Shown here: positions 43,389 to 52,429 of the stretch, one piece after another
Layout: each line of letters begins with the position of its first letter
How positions within the stretch are numbered: the first letter of the stretch is position 1
DNA from: an uncultured Myxococcaceae bacterium
GTDB lineage: Bacteria; Myxococcota_A; Polyangia; Polyangiales; Ga0077539
Reading direction: 5' to 3'
NCBI GenBank assembly: GCA_945952225.1
Contig: CAMFHP010000010.1
Span: 50,564-114,563, forward strand
Length of the DNA: 64,000 nt
Translations under genes and position numbers: made by a program
The notes under the pieces: model-generated
What the model was told of the DNA's origin: nothing
The model's input: the letters and a program-made list of their open reading frames with translations, nothing else
Databases searched by the model: none

Positions 43389-46226
43389 ATGAACCGCACC
43401 CCTCCGTGGCTCCTCCGCGCGGCCTGTTGCACGCTGCTCCTCACGTCGTCGTGCGCGTCCGATCCTGGCGCGAGCACGCCTGCGGACGATGCCTCGCTCG
43501 ATGGCTCCGAGGTCGCCGACGACGTCGCCGATGCGCCCGCCACCGACCGCGACGATGCGTCGGAAATCTCCGACGCGCGCGATGCCTCCGAGGTGTTCGA
43601 CGGACGCGATGGCACGACCGACGGCCCTGCGGTGATCGACGCGCCCGACGTCGCCGATGCGCCCGACACGCGCGACGCAGCGATGGATCGCCCCGACGCG
43701 ATGACCACGGTCGATGCGCCCGACGTGACGGATGTGCTCGATGTGCTCGATGTGGTCGATGCGTCGGTCGACCGCCCCGACGTGGCCGATGCGACGACGG
43801 CGATGGACGTGCTCGATGCGTCGGCCGACCGCCCCGACGTGAGCGATGCGACGACGGCGATGGATGTGGTCGATGCGTCGCTCGATCGTCCCGACGCGAT
43901 CGACGTGGCCGACGCGAGCGATGCGGCCGATGGGAGCGACGCGGCCGACGTGGTCGACGCGGCGGTGTGCGCGGCGCCTCGCACGGTGTGTGGCGGCGCG
44001 TGTGTCGACACGGCCTCCGACGCGGAGCACTGCGGCCGCTGCGGGTCGCCCTGCGCGTCGGGCAACGCGTGCAGCGCGGGCGTGTGCGTGCCCGTGGCGC
44101 AGGTGAGCGCAGGCGAGGCGTTCACGTGCGCGCGCCTCGGCGACGGCACGGTGCAATGTTGGGGATCCAACGAGTTCGGACAGTCGGGATGGCCCGTGTT
44201 CGACCGCAACGCGCCGCGCGTCCGTCCCACGCCGATCGAGGGTGTGACCGGGGCCGTCGAGGTGGTGGCAGGACGCGCCCACGCCTGCGCGCGGCTCTCG
44301 AACGGAACCGTTCGCTGTTGGGGCGCGAACGGCTCGGCGCAGCTCGGTCTCGGCACCAACACCGCGGGCGAATACCGCGCGTCGCCCGTCGAGGGGATCA
44401 CCACCGCGCGCGCCCTCGCCGCGGGCTTCGCGCACACGTGCGCGCTGCTCGCCGATGGCACCGTGCGCTGCTGGGGCACCGGCGGATCGGGGCAACTTGG
44501 AGACGGCACCGGTCGCTCGGCCTCGCGCCCCGTCACGGTGTCGTCGGTGACGACGGCGGTGTCGATCGCGGCCGCGAACTTCGCGACCTGCGCGGCGCTC
44601 GCCGATGGCACCGCGGTGTGTTGGGGATCGAACTCCACGGGTCAGCTCGGCGCGGGCACGACGGGCGGCACGTCGCTCGTCGCGGTGCCGGTGATGGGCG
44701 TCACGCGGGCCACGTCGCTCACCGCGGGCACGCTCTCGTTCTGCGCGCTCCGCAGCGACGCGACGGTGGCGTGCTGGGGCTACAACGGCGGCGGGATCCT
44801 CGGGGATGGCACGTTCACGCAGCGCAACACCGCGGTGGTCGCCACGGCGTACGCCGGCGTGCGCGCCCTCACGCTCGGCGTCTCGCACGCGTGCGCGGTG
44901 CGGGCCGACGGCACCGTCGCGTGCACCGGACTCAACCGCTACGGCGAGGTGGGCAACGGGCTCACGGCGGCCTCGGGTGCGTCTCCGCTCACGCCGGTGC
45001 TCGGCCTCGCGAACCTGGCGTCGGGCGCGGCGGCGACGCTTCTCGATGCGGGCGACAACCACGCCTGCGCGATCACCGTCGGCGGCACGGTCTGCTGGGG
45101 ACGCGGTGAGACCGGACAGCTCGGCAACGGCGGCGCCATCGGCGTGTTCGAAGCGCAGACCGTCACGGGCGTGCGCGGGGCCGTGCAGCTCGTGGCGCGC
45201 GACCATCGAACCTGCGCGCGCTTCGCCGACGGAACCACGTCGTGTTGGGGGTCGAACAACACCGGCGAATCGGGCGTGGCACCCGCGGGCGATGGAACGT
45301 TCTCGCCCCGCGCGGTGCAGGGGCTCACCGGGGCCGCGGAGCTCGCGCTCGGGGCGTTCCACTCGTGCGCACGCATGGGCGACGGCACGGCGCGATGCTG
45401 GGGCTACAACAGCGACGGTCAGCTCGGCGACGGAACCACCACGTCGCGCGCGACGACCGCGACGCCCGTGAGCACGCTCCGCACGATCGCGCAGCTCGCG
45501 ACCTCACAGACCACGACCTGCGCGCGCACCACGGCGAGCGCGGTGCAGTGCTGGGGAAGCAACGCCGGCGGCATGCTCGGCCTCGGATACACCGACCTCT
45601 TCTCCCATGAGGTTCCTGCGCGGGCGATCACGGGCGTGAGCGATGCGAGCGCGGTGTTCATGAGCCTCTTCAACGGCTGCATGATCCGCGCGGGCGGCGC
45701 GGTGTGGTGCTGGGGCGAGAACCAGCAGGGACAGCTCGGCAACGGCACCACCACCACGAGCTTCACGCCCGTCGCCACGATGGGACTCACCAACGTGGTG
45801 CAGGGCTCCGGCGGCTACCATCACTTCTGCGCGCGCAAAGACGACGGCACGGTGTGGTGCTGGGGGCTCAACCAGTCGGGGCAGTGCGGCCAGGCGCTCG
45901 CGACGGCCAACGTGCTGCGTCCCACGCGCGTGCCCGGACTCGCGGGCGTCGCCGAGGTGGTCGCGGGCGAGAACCACACGTGCGCGCGGCTCGCCGACGG
46001 CACCGTGTGGTGCTGGGGAGAGAACATCGGCGCGCAGCTCGGAACGGGCACGCTCTTCGTGTCGCAGCCCATCCCCACGCAGGTGCCCGGTGTGACCGGC
46101 GCGGTGGAGATCACCGCGGGCACGCGGCACACGTGCGCGCGACTCGGCGACGGTTCGGCGCGGTGCTGGGGAGAGTTCACGGCGGGCGCCCTCGGCAGCG
46201 GGCACCTCTTCCGCGTGCGCTACTGA
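43389..46226 (+). CDS. Asp-rich lipoprotein with RCC1 repeats
   Basis: 945 aa. MNRTPPWLLRAACCTLLLTSSC is a signal peptide with lipobox. Residues about 25-195 are Asp/Ala/Val-rich, with two 19-residue tandem units. A Cys-rich module (about 197-235, CGGACVDTASDAEHCGRCGSPC) follows, matching the same kind of module in other myxobacterial surface proteins. The rest is about 16 RCC1-like blades of about 50 residues, repeating G-E-H-T-C-A-L-DGTV-CWG-N-GQLG. Each blade contains a Cys pair. RCC1 repeats fold as seven-bladed propellers, so this length fits about two. Likely a cell-surface protein for binding. Its stop overlaps the convergent permease gene by seven bases. Confidence 0.88.
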   Translation: MNRTPPWLLRAACCTLLLTSSCASDPGASTPADDASLDGSEVADDVADAPATDRDDASEISDARDASEVFDGRDGTTDGPAVIDAPDVADAPDTRDAAMDRPDAMTTVDAPDVTDVLDVLDVVDASVDRPDVADATTAMDVLDASADRPDVSDATTAMDVVDASLDRPDAIDVADASDAADGSDAADVVDAAVCAAPRTVCGGACVDTASDAEHCGRCGSPCASGNACSAGVCVPVAQVSAGEAFTCARLGDGTVQCWGSNEFGQSGWPVFDRNAPRVRPTPIEGVTGAVEVVAGRAHACARLSNGTVRCWGANGSAQLGLGTNTAGEYRASPVEGITTARALAAGFAHTCALLADGTVRCWGTGGSGQLGDGTGRSASRPVTVSSVTTAVSIAAANFATCAALADGTAVCWGSNSTGQLGAGTTGGTSLVAVPVMGVTRATSLTAGTLSFCALRSDATVACWGYNGGGILGDGTFTQRNTAVVATAYAGVRALTLGVSHACAVRADGTVACTGLNRYGEVGNGLTAASGASPLTPVLGLANLASGAAATLLDAGDNHACAITVGGTVCWGRGETGQLGNGGAIGVFEAQTVTGVRGAVQLVARDHRTCARFADGTTSCWGSNNTGESGVAPAGDGTFSPRAVQGLTGAAELALGAFHSCARMGDGTARCWGYNSDGQLGDGTTTSRATTATPVSTLRTIAQLATSQTTTCARTTASAVQCWGSNAGGMLGLGYTDLFSHEVPARAITGVSDASAVFMSLFNGCMIRAGGAVWCWGENQQGQLGNGTTTTSFTPVATMGLTNVVQGSGGYHHFCARKDDGTVWCWGLNQSGQCGQALATANVLRPTRVPGLAGVAEVVAGENHTCARLADGTVWCWGENIGAQLGTGTLFVSQPIPTQVPGVTGAVEITAGTRHTCARLGDGSARCWGEFTAGALGSGHLFRVRY
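43758..43895 (+). repeat. Tandem 57-bp coding repeats (two full units and a part)
   Basis: Units 43758-43814 and 43815-43871 encode DASVDRPDVADATTAMDVL and DASADRPDVSDATTAMDVV; a third partial unit runs to about 43895. The units are near-identical at the DNA level, so slippage or recombination can change their number. Confidence 0.85.
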
Positions 46227-47221
46227 TCGAGCGCGGGCTCGCGCCACGTGTCGCGGATGCGCGCGGCCACGTAGAGCGCGGGAAACGACAGGAACAACCC
46301 CACCAGCCCGAAGAGGTGTTCGAAGAGCACGAGCGACGTGATGATCACGAAGCCCGGGAGGTTCACGTGGCGCGCCGTGAGCCGCGGCGAGAGGTAGTAC
46401 GACTCGATCTTGTGGAGCACGAAGGTGCTCACGAAGAACACGGCCACGCCCGCTGGTCCCTTGTGCACGAAGGCCAGCGTGCCCATCACCGCGCCCGACA
46501 CCACGCCGCCCACCACGGGAATGAGCCCCATCGCGAAGAGAAAGGCCATGAGCGCCGGCACGCTCGGCAGCCCCATCGCGAGCAGCACGGGCAGCGTGAT
46601 GAGCGTGTTCACCAGCGCCACGATCACCTGCAACTGCGCGGTGATCGAGACGGCGTCGCACACGAACGACACGTAGCGCAGGAGCATGCGCGGCAGGCCA
46701 TCGGGCTCCATGCCGTCGCGCCACGCGTCGAGCTTCTTCTCCTCGGCGAGGAACACCACCGCGAGAATGAGCCCCATGAGCACGTACACCGCGCTCTTGC
46801 CCACGGATCCGAGAAAGCCCACGACGCTCCCCGCGTAGTGCTGCGCCTTCTCCAGCAGGTTCTCGGTCTGGAGCGCCTCGATGTCGTCGAAGCCCCGCGC
46901 GTGGGCCCAGCCGCGGAGGTGCGTGAACTGCCCTTCGATGTCCGCGCGAATCTGCGGCACCGCGGGGATGATCCGCGTCCATCCCACATAGCCCAGCAGG
47001 GCCGCGAGCCCGAGCGCGGCCACGATCTGCAGCAGCACACCGACCATCACGGGAACGCCCACGCGACGATGCAGAGCACGCGCGCCGGTGCCGAGCCCCC
47101 GCTCGAACAGCACGAAGAACACCAGCAGCACCGCGAGGTGCCGGAACAGCACCAGCAGCCCGACGAAGGTCGCGAGCCCCAGCGCGCGACGCACGTTGCG
47201 ATCGTTGAAGAACATCCGCAT
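46220..47221 (-). CDS. AI-2E family transporter/permease
   Basis: 333 aa, the common length. Several hydrophobic segments at the N-terminus (ALGLATFVGLLVLFRHLAVLLVFFVLF) precede a cytoplasmic-like central stretch, then five or six more (AVYVLMGLILAVVFLAEE, LINTLI-like VALVNTLITLPVLLAM, LIPVVGGVVSGAV, YLSPRLTARHVNLPGFVII). LIPVVGG and the YLSPRL region are the family signatures. Members export AI-2 or act as Na+/H+ antiporters or lipid permeases; function cannot be told here. It is followed 37 bases downstream (same strand) by moaE. Confidence 0.9.
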   Translation of the reverse strand: MRMFFNDRNVRRALGLATFVGLLVLFRHLAVLLVFFVLFERGLGTGARALHRRVGVPVMVGVLLQIVAALGLAALLGYVGWTRIIPAVPQIRADIEGQFTHLRGWAHARGFDDIEALQTENLLEKAQHYAGSVVGFLGSVGKSAVYVLMGLILAVVFLAEEKKLDAWRDGMEPDGLPRMLLRYVSFVCDAVSITAQLQVIVALVNTLITLPVLLAMGLPSVPALMAFLFAMGLIPVVGGVVSGAVMGTLAFVHKGPAGVAVFFVSTFVLHKIESYYLSPRLTARHVNLPGFVIITSLVLFEHLFGLVGLFLSFPALYVAARIRDTWREPALDQ

Positions 47222-47258
47222 CGCGCGGCCCTCCCCGAGGATGTGTGGCGTCGCGCGC

Positions 47259-47765
47259 TCAGCGCTCCGCGTCGTCGTGCCCGTGGCCCGCGTGGTCGTG
47301 GCCCGCGTGGCTGTGGTCGCCGTGGTCGTGATCGCCGTGGTCGGGCGGGCAGCGCGCGTCGACCCAGTTCACCCAATAGGGACCGTCGGCGCCCCACTCG
47401 CGCTTCCACACGGGCACGCGGTGCTTGATCTCGTCGATGAGCAGGCGACACGCGCGAAAGGCCTCTCCGCGGTGCTTCGCGCTCGCGGCGCACACCACGG
47501 CGAGGTCGCCCACGGCGAGCGATCCCACGCGGTGCTGCGCGGCCACGCGCACGCCGGGCATCGCGGCTTCGATCTCGGCGCCGATGCGGGCCATCTCCTT
47601 CACGGCCATCGTCGCGTAGGCCTCGTAGTCGAGCCGCGTGACCGCGCGTCCGTCGTTCGTGTCACGCACCAGACCGAGGAAGAGATCCACCGCGCCCGCC
47701 CCCGCATGCGACACGGCCGCGACCGTGGCGTCGACGGAGAGGGGCTCGTCGCGCACTTCGAACAT
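47259..47765 (-). CDS. moaE: MoaE, molybdopterin synthase large subunit, with His-rich tail
   Basis: 168 aa. MoaE with its sulphur-carrier partner MoaD converts precursor Z to molybdopterin. Motifs: AVDLFLGLVRDTNDGRAVTRLDYEAY, HRVGSLAVGD, AKHRGEAFRACRLLIDEIKHRVPVWKRE with the catalytic Lys region, and WVN. After residue about 138 it has an unusual tail CPPDHGDHDHGDHSHAGHDH..., with about a dozen His and Asp residues, a likely metal-binding or storage tail. moaC follows after one base; moaD is not in the window. Confidence 0.95.
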   Translation of the reverse strand: MFEVRDEPLSVDATVAAVSHAGAGAVDLFLGLVRDTNDGRAVTRLDYEAYATMAVKEMARIGAEIEAAMPGVRVAAQHRVGSLAVGDLAVVCAASAKHRGEAFRACRLLIDEIKHRVPVWKREWGADGPYWVNWVDARCPPDHGDHDHGDHSHAGHDHAGHGHDDAER

Positions 47766-47766
47766 C

Positions 47767-48252
47767 TCAGCGCTCCTCGCGCACCCAGCGGCCCGAGCGC
47801 CCGCCCGTCTTCTCGATGAGCTCCACGCGCTCGATGGAGACGCCGCGCTCCATGCCCTTCACCATGTCGTAGAGGGTCAGCGCGGCCACGCTCGCGGCGG
47901 TCATGGCCTCCATCTCGACGCCCGTGCGATCGCGGGTCTCCGCGGCCGCCACGATGTCGGCGCCGGTGTCGGTCCACGTCACGTCGACGGTCACTCCCGT
48001 GAGCGCGATCGCATGGCACAGCGGAATGAGATCGGGCGTGCGCTTGGCGCCCATGATCCCCGCGATGCGCACCGACGCGCCGACGTCTCCCTTGGGCGCA
48101 TCGTGGGCGCGCAGCCGGGCCACCGTGTCGGGCGCCATCACCACCCGCGCACGGGCCACCGCGCGCCGCGCCGTCACGGGCTTCTCGCCCACATCGACCA
48201 TGTGCACCTCGCCGTCGGCCGTGAGGTGCGTCGGAGCCTTCGCGTCGCCCAT
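47767..48252 (-). CDS. moaC: MoaC, cyclic pyranopterin monophosphate synthase
   Basis: 161 aa, standard length. It finishes synthesis of cyclic pyranopterin monophosphate with MoaA. Signatures: MVDVGEKPVTARRAVA, IAGIMGAKRTPDLIPLCH with its conserved His, and GVEMEAMTAASVAALTLYDMVKG with the catalytic Asp-x-x-Lys region. ATG start at 48252. It is followed after one base by moaE, so this is a minimal moaCE operon; moaA, moaD and moaB are not seen in the window. Confidence 0.97.
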   Translation of the reverse strand: MGDAKAPTHLTADGEVHMVDVGEKPVTARRAVARARVVMAPDTVARLRAHDAPKGDVGASVRIAGIMGAKRTPDLIPLCHAIALTGVTVDVTWTDTGADIVAAAETRDRTGVEMEAMTAASVAALTLYDMVKGMERGVSIERVELIEKTGGRSGRWVREER

Positions 48253-48348
48253 CGCGCGCGGACGCTACCGTCATTCACCGGGTGATTCCAGGGATGCGCG
48301 CGGTGCCGTCTCGCGTGCTGTGTGGGCTCTGTGATAGACGCCCCGAGC

Positions 48349-49416
48349 ATGTCGCATCGCATCGCAGTGATCCCGGGTGATGGCATCGGCGTCGAAGTGG
48401 TCCGCGAGGCCTCGCGCCTCCTCACGACGCTGTCGGAGAAGCGCGGGCTGGGCCTCGACCTCTGGCAGCTCGACCTCGGCGCCGAGCGCTTCCTCCGCGA
48501 CGGAACCACCATGCCGCCTGCGGTCTTCGAAGAGATCCGCGCGACGTGTTCGGCGGTGCTCCTCGGCGCCGTGGGCGATCCGCGCGTGCCCTCGAACCAG
48601 CACGCGATCGACATCCTCTTCGGGTTCCGCTTCGGGCTGGAGCTCTACGCCAACATCCGCCCGGTGCGCTGCCTCGGCGAGCGCCTCTCACCGCTCAAGC
48701 ACTACGGACCCGGCAACATCGACTTCGTGGTGTTCCGTGAGAACACCGAAGGGCTCTACGTGAACGTGGGCGGCCAGGTGCGCCGCGGCACCGTCGACGA
48801 GATCGCCATCAACGAAGACATCAACACCCGCAAGGGCGTCGAGCGGATCATCCGCGCGGCCTTCGAGTACGCGAAGTCCCACGGCCGCACGAAGGTGCAC
48901 ATGGCCGACAAGAGCAACGCCATGCGCCACGCCCACGAGCTCTGGCTCCGGGTGTTCCGCGAGGTCGCGAAGGAGTACCCCGGCATCGAGGCCGTGCACG
49001 CCTACGTCGACGCCCTCGCGATGTTCATGGTGCAGGACCCGTCGCAGCTCCAGGTGATCGTCACCTGCAACCTCTTCGGCGACATTCTCACCGACCTCGG
49101 CGCGGCGCTTCAGGGAGGCCTCGGCATGGCGGGCAGCGCGAACGTGCACCCGGGCCACACGCTGGCCCTCTTCGAACCCGTGCACGGCAGCGCGCCGCCC
49201 CTCGCGGGCAAAGACGTCGCCAATCCCTTCGCGTCGTTTCTGACCGTGGGGCTGATGATGTCGCACCTGGGCTTCGAAGGGCTCGAAGCGCTCATCGAGG
49301 GCACCATCCGCGAGTGCATCGAAGCGCGGGAGTGCACGCGCGACGTGGGGGGCACGCTCGGTACGCGGGCGACCTCGGAGGCCTTTCACACGCGCCTTCT
49401 CGCGAAGCTCGGATAG
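48349..49416 (+). CDS. Isopropylmalate/isocitrate-type dehydrogenase, substrate uncertain
   Basis: 355 aa beta-decarboxylating dehydrogenase. Catalytic positions are kept: ENTEGLYVN, MADKSNAMRH (Lys), YVDALAMFMV (metal Asp) and CNLFGDILTDLGA (Asp pair). The cofactor loop is unusual: typical LeuB has GSAPDIAGKG and NADP isocitrate dehydrogenase has APKYAG, but here it reads GSAPPLAGKDVANP, with Pro in place of the Asp that binds the NAD ribose. The substrate loop (PRVPSNQHAIDILFGFR) matches neither LeuB nor Icd exactly. ATG start at 48349; a GTG-like extension is possible. It has no leuC/leuD near it and is divergent from moaC. Confidence 0.85.
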   Translation: MSHRIAVIPGDGIGVEVVREASRLLTTLSEKRGLGLDLWQLDLGAERFLRDGTTMPPAVFEEIRATCSAVLLGAVGDPRVPSNQHAIDILFGFRFGLELYANIRPVRCLGERLSPLKHYGPGNIDFVVFRENTEGLYVNVGGQVRRGTVDEIAINEDINTRKGVERIIRAAFEYAKSHGRTKVHMADKSNAMRHAHELWLRVFREVAKEYPGIEAVHAYVDALAMFMVQDPSQLQVIVTCNLFGDILTDLGAALQGGLGMAGSANVHPGHTLALFEPVHGSAPPLAGKDVANPFASFLTVGLMMSHLGFEGLEALIEGTIRECIEARECTRDVGGTLGTRATSEAFHTRLLAKLG

Positions 49417-49417
49417 C

Positions 49418-50146
49418 TCAGGGCGTCGCCGTGGTCTCGGCCACGGGAACCTCGTAGTCGATCGTGGCCTGCGGGGCGCGGAAGGCCGGCATGCGCACCG
49501 CGCAGAGCGCCTCGCCCACGCAGCGGGCCTCTTCCGTCGAGAGGCGCACGCCAGGAAAGGTGAACTCCACCGGCGCGCCCGCGCTGCTGAACGCGCCGTG
49601 CGTCGGGAGGCGTCCGCGCGCGTCGGTGCGAGGGCGGCAGGCGACCACGCGTGACTCGACGGGCAGGAACGACCGCGCGATGGCGGGCCGCGCGGGCTCG
49701 TAGGGCGACTGCGTGCTCGGCACGAGCGAAGGGGGAACGCCGTCGCAGTGCACGCGCAGGAGGCTCCCATCGGGCTCGACGCGGGCGTGGAGGTCACCGC
49801 GCACATCGGCCGCGCGCACCACCGGCGTACCGATCGAGGGGGCGGCCGTGCGGGGACCCTGCGCGCCTGCGCGCGGCGCCGTGGGAATCAGCGCGAGGCC
49901 CGTGGGCATGCCGTTGTACGACGCAGCGCCCGGGGGAGGGGACGCGGGCGCCGGGGCGGCGGGGGTGACCTCGGGTGCGGCCGCAGGGGTCGCAGGCGAG
50001 GCCGTGACCGTCTGTGCCGCGACGGCTGCGGGAGGGACCGCACGGCGACGGGGGCGTCGCGCGGTGGTGCTGGTGGCGGTCGTGGTGGCGCACGCGCCGG
50101 TGAACGCGAGCGCGAGGAGCAGGCGGATCGGAGCGGGCAGTCGCAT
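49418..50146 (-). CDS. Proline/alanine-rich lipoprotein
   Basis: 242 aa. MRLPAPIRLLLALAFTGACATT is a signal peptide with lipobox LAFTGAC. Residues 25-115 are a Thr/Ala/Pro-rich linker. The C-terminal 120 residues form a compact domain with VRGDLHARVEPDGSLLRVHCDG, CRPRTDARGRLPTHGAFSSAG and CVGEALCAVRMPAFRAPQATIDYEVPV, the last segment resembling the C-terminal part of TonB-like or AgmX/PglI energy-transfer partners (alternating strand ending in Y-V-P-V). No family name is assigned. It converges on the dehydrogenase gene, which ends one base away. Confidence 0.75.
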   Translation of the reverse strand: MRLPAPIRLLLALAFTGACATTTATSTTARRPRRRAVPPAAVAAQTVTASPATPAAAPEVTPAAPAPASPPPGAASYNGMPTGLALIPTAPRAGAQGPRTAAPSIGTPVVRAADVRGDLHARVEPDGSLLRVHCDGVPPSLVPSTQSPYEPARPAIARSFLPVESRVVACRPRTDARGRLPTHGAFSSAGAPVEFTFPGVRLSTEEARCVGEALCAVRMPAFRAPQATIDYEVPVAETTATP

Positions 50147-50530
50147 GGCAGACCTCCGTGAGAACGGCGGCATCGGAAGCACGCCGCGTGCGCGGTGAGG
50201 GACTCCGCGCGTGACGTCAACGAACGATGGATGGCCGCCGGGGGTTCGTCGCTTCGCGCCTTGATCACAGGGTCGAACGCAATTTCGACGCGTGTCGACG
50301 GCGCGTGGGGGCTACGTCCATCCCTGTTGCGCGGCGCGGGGCGTGAGTTCATCGCAGCCCTCGCCGTCAACTTCCCGGGGCTCTAGAACGGCGTATTGAC
50401 ACTCGGACGGGGCGTTGACTAGCGTCCCGCCCGCCGCGGGTATCCCCCCACCGATTCAGCGGCAGTTTCAGAGGGCGCGCGCGTGCAGAAAGCTCTGCAA
50501 ACAAGCGCCGGAAAGCAACAGCACTCCACC
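50147..50530. other. 384-bp intergenic region upstream of nuo operon
   Basis: Between a minus-strand lipoprotein and the plus-strand nuoE. Only short, weak open frames are present (the longest, 50195-50386, encodes about 63 residues with no recognisable feature). It holds the promoter candidate at 50396-50425 and no RNA gene I can identify. Confidence 0.6.
50396..50425 (+). promoter_or_regulatory. Candidate promoter of nuo operon
   Basis: TTGACA at 50396-50401 is a perfect -35 box; TAGCGT at 50420-50425, 18 bases later, keeps T, A and T of the -10 consensus. A leader of about 100 bases would precede nuoE at 50531. Activity is not tested. Confidence 0.45.
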
Positions 50531-51073
50531 ATGGCGTTCGAGCTGACCCCCGACCGCAAGGCGATCCTTGACGAACTGCTTCCGCGCTATCCCACGAAGC
50601 AGGCGCTCACGATCCCCCTCCTGCACATCTGCCAGGAGCAGCACGGCCACATCAACGAAGACGTGATCGCGTACGTGGCGAAGACCCTCGGGATCTCCAC
50701 CGCCGACGTGCAGGGCGTCGTGACCTTCTACACGCTCTTCATGCAGCAGAAGGTCGGTCGCAATGTGATCTGGGTGTGCCGCACGCTCTCGTGTGAGCTC
50801 GCGGGCGCTGCGGAGATCACGCACTGCCTCGAGAAGAAGCTCAAGATCCACAGCGGTGAGACCACGCCCGACGGGGAGTTCACGCTGCTGAAGGCCGAGT
50901 GCCTTGCCGCGTGCGGAAGCGCCCCGATGATCCAGCTCAACGACCGCTACCACGTGAACCTCACGCCCGAGAAGCTCGACGCGATCATCGACGAGGCCCG
51001 CAAGCGCCGCGATGACCGCGTGAAGGGGGCCTTCTCGCCCGTGGGGATCCTCGCCAACCCTGGGAGCAAGTGA
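50531..51073 (+). CDS. nuoE: NuoE, complex I 24-kDa [2Fe-2S] subunit
   Basis: 180 aa from the ATG at 50531 (MAFELTPDRKAILDELL); an upstream in-frame GTG at 50483 is rejected because family alignment starts here. Cys for the N1a [2Fe-2S] cluster: VCRTLSCELAG (Cys-x4-Cys) and ECLAACG (Cys-x3-Cys). The N-terminal helical part (AILDELLPRYPTKQALTIPLLH) is typical. It is part of the NADH-dehydrogenase module with NuoF and NuoG at the cytoplasmic tip of complex I. Followed after six bases by nuoF. Confidence 0.96.
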   Translation: MAFELTPDRKAILDELLPRYPTKQALTIPLLHICQEQHGHINEDVIAYVAKTLGISTADVQGVVTFYTLFMQQKVGRNVIWVCRTLSCELAGAAEITHCLEKKLKIHSGETTPDGEFTLLKAECLAACGSAPMIQLNDRYHVNLTPEKLDAIIDEARKRRDDRVKGAFSPVGILANPGSK

Positions 51074-51079
51074 GCACCG

Positions 51080-52429
51080 ATGCCTGTCGAGAATCCCCGC
51101 ATCCTCACGAAGAACTACGGCACGCCCAACAGCTGGACGATCGAGGCCTACGAGCGCAGCGGCGGCTACCAGGCGCTCCGCAAGGCCGTCGAGATGCAGC
51201 CCTCGCAGATCGTCGATGAGGTGAAGGCTGCGAACATCCGCGGACGCGGAGGCGCCGGCTTCCCCGCGGGTCTGAAGTGGAGCTTTCTCAAGCCTGTTCC
51301 GGGCAAGCTCAACTACATCGCGGTGAACGCCGACGAGGGCGAGCCGGGCACGATCAAAGACACCACGCTGATGGAGAACGACCCGCATCGCTGCGTGGAG
51401 GGCTTCATCATCTCGGCCCTCGCCCTCGATGTGCACACGGTCTACTGCTACATCCGCGGCGAGCTCGTGACGGCCATCCGTCGCATGAGCGAGGCGGTGC
51501 GCGAGGCCCGGCGCAAGGGCTACCTGGGCGACAAGGTTCTGAACAAGGACTTCAAGCTCGACATCGTGATCCACGCCGGCGCGGGCGCGTACATCTGCGG
51601 CGAAGAGACGTCGCTGCTGAACTCGCTCGAAGGCCTGCGCGGCGAGCCGCGGCTCAAGCCTCCGTTCCCCGCGGTGGTGGGCGCTTTCGGGTGTCCCACG
51701 ATCGTGAACAACCTCGAGACCCTCGCCACGGTGCCGACGATCATCGAGCTCGGCGGCGACAACTTCTCGAAGCTCTCGCGCCTCCACGACATGAAAGACG
51801 GCGGCGTGCGCCTCTACGGCGTGTCGGGCCACGTGAACAAGCCCGGCGTGTACGAGGCCCCCGTGGGCATCACGCTGCGCGAGCTGATCTACGAGCTCGG
51901 TGGCGGCATTCGCAAGGGGCGCAAGCTCAAGGCCGTGATCCCCGGCGGAAGCTCCACGCCGGTGCTCCGCGAGGAGGACAAGGTCAACGCGCCGGACCCG
52001 AAGCACCCGCTCCATCGCTGGCACGGGATGAGTCATCTCGACGTGCCCATGGGCGTCGACACGATGCGCGGCCTCGGCACGATGCTCGGCACCTGCTGCG
52101 CGATCGTGATGGACGAGACCACCTCGATGGTGCGTGCGGCCGAGAACCTCATGACCTTCTACGCCCACGAGTCGTGCGGGCAGTGCACGCCGTGTCGCGA
52201 GGGCTGCGCGTGGATGGCGCGGCTCACGAAGAAGTTCGGCAACGGCACCGCCACGAAGCAGGACCTCGACACCCTGCTCGACGTCGCGAACAACATCATG
52301 GGCAACACGATCTGCGCGCTGGGTGACGGCGCGGCGATGCCCATGCTCGGCATCCTGAAGCTGTTCCGCCACGAGTTCGAGGCGGCCATCGGGCACGCGC
52401 CGCCCGCATGGGGAGGAGTCAACGCGTGA
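51080..52429 (+). CDS. nuoF: NuoF, complex I 51-kDa FMN/NADH subunit
   Basis: 449 aa. RGRGGAGFPAGLKWSF is the NADH-binding Gly-rich loop; NADEGEPGTIKD and GAGAYICGEETSLLNSLEG bind FMN. The [4Fe-4S] N3 ligands are SCGQCTPCREG (Cys-x2-Cys-x2-Cys) and a Cys in GNTICALGDG. It oxidises NADH and passes electrons to NuoG. Its stop overlaps the start of nuoJ (GTGA), so nuoF is coupled directly to nuoJ and no nuoG, nuoH or nuoI lies between. Confidence 0.97.
   Translation: MPVENPRILTKNYGTPNSWTIEAYERSGGYQALRKAVEMQPSQIVDEVKAANIRGRGGAGFPAGLKWSFLKPVPGKLNYIAVNADEGEPGTIKDTTLMENDPHRCVEGFIISALALDVHTVYCYIRGELVTAIRRMSEAVREARRKGYLGDKVLNKDFKLDIVIHAGAGAYICGEETSLLNSLEGLRGEPRLKPPFPAVVGAFGCPTIVNNLETLATVPTIIELGGDNFSKLSRLHDMKDGGVRLYGVSGHVNKPGVYEAPVGITLRELIYELGGGIRKGRKLKAVIPGGSSTPVLREEDKVNAPDPKHPLHRWHGMSHLDVPMGVDTMRGLGTMLGTCCAIVMDETTSMVRAAENLMTFYAHESCGQCTPCREGCAWMARLTKKFGNGTATKQDLDTLLDVANNIMGNTICALGDGAAMPMLGILKLFRHEFEAAIGHAPPAWGGVNA

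Noticed and set aside
43540..43960. Repeats that could be mistaken for CRISPR
   Set aside because: They are in-frame Asp codons of a lipoprotein stalk, contiguous and without spacers.
50195..50386. 63-codon open frame in the nuo leader
   Set aside because: No ribosome site, no recognisable product, and the composition is like noncoding DNA.
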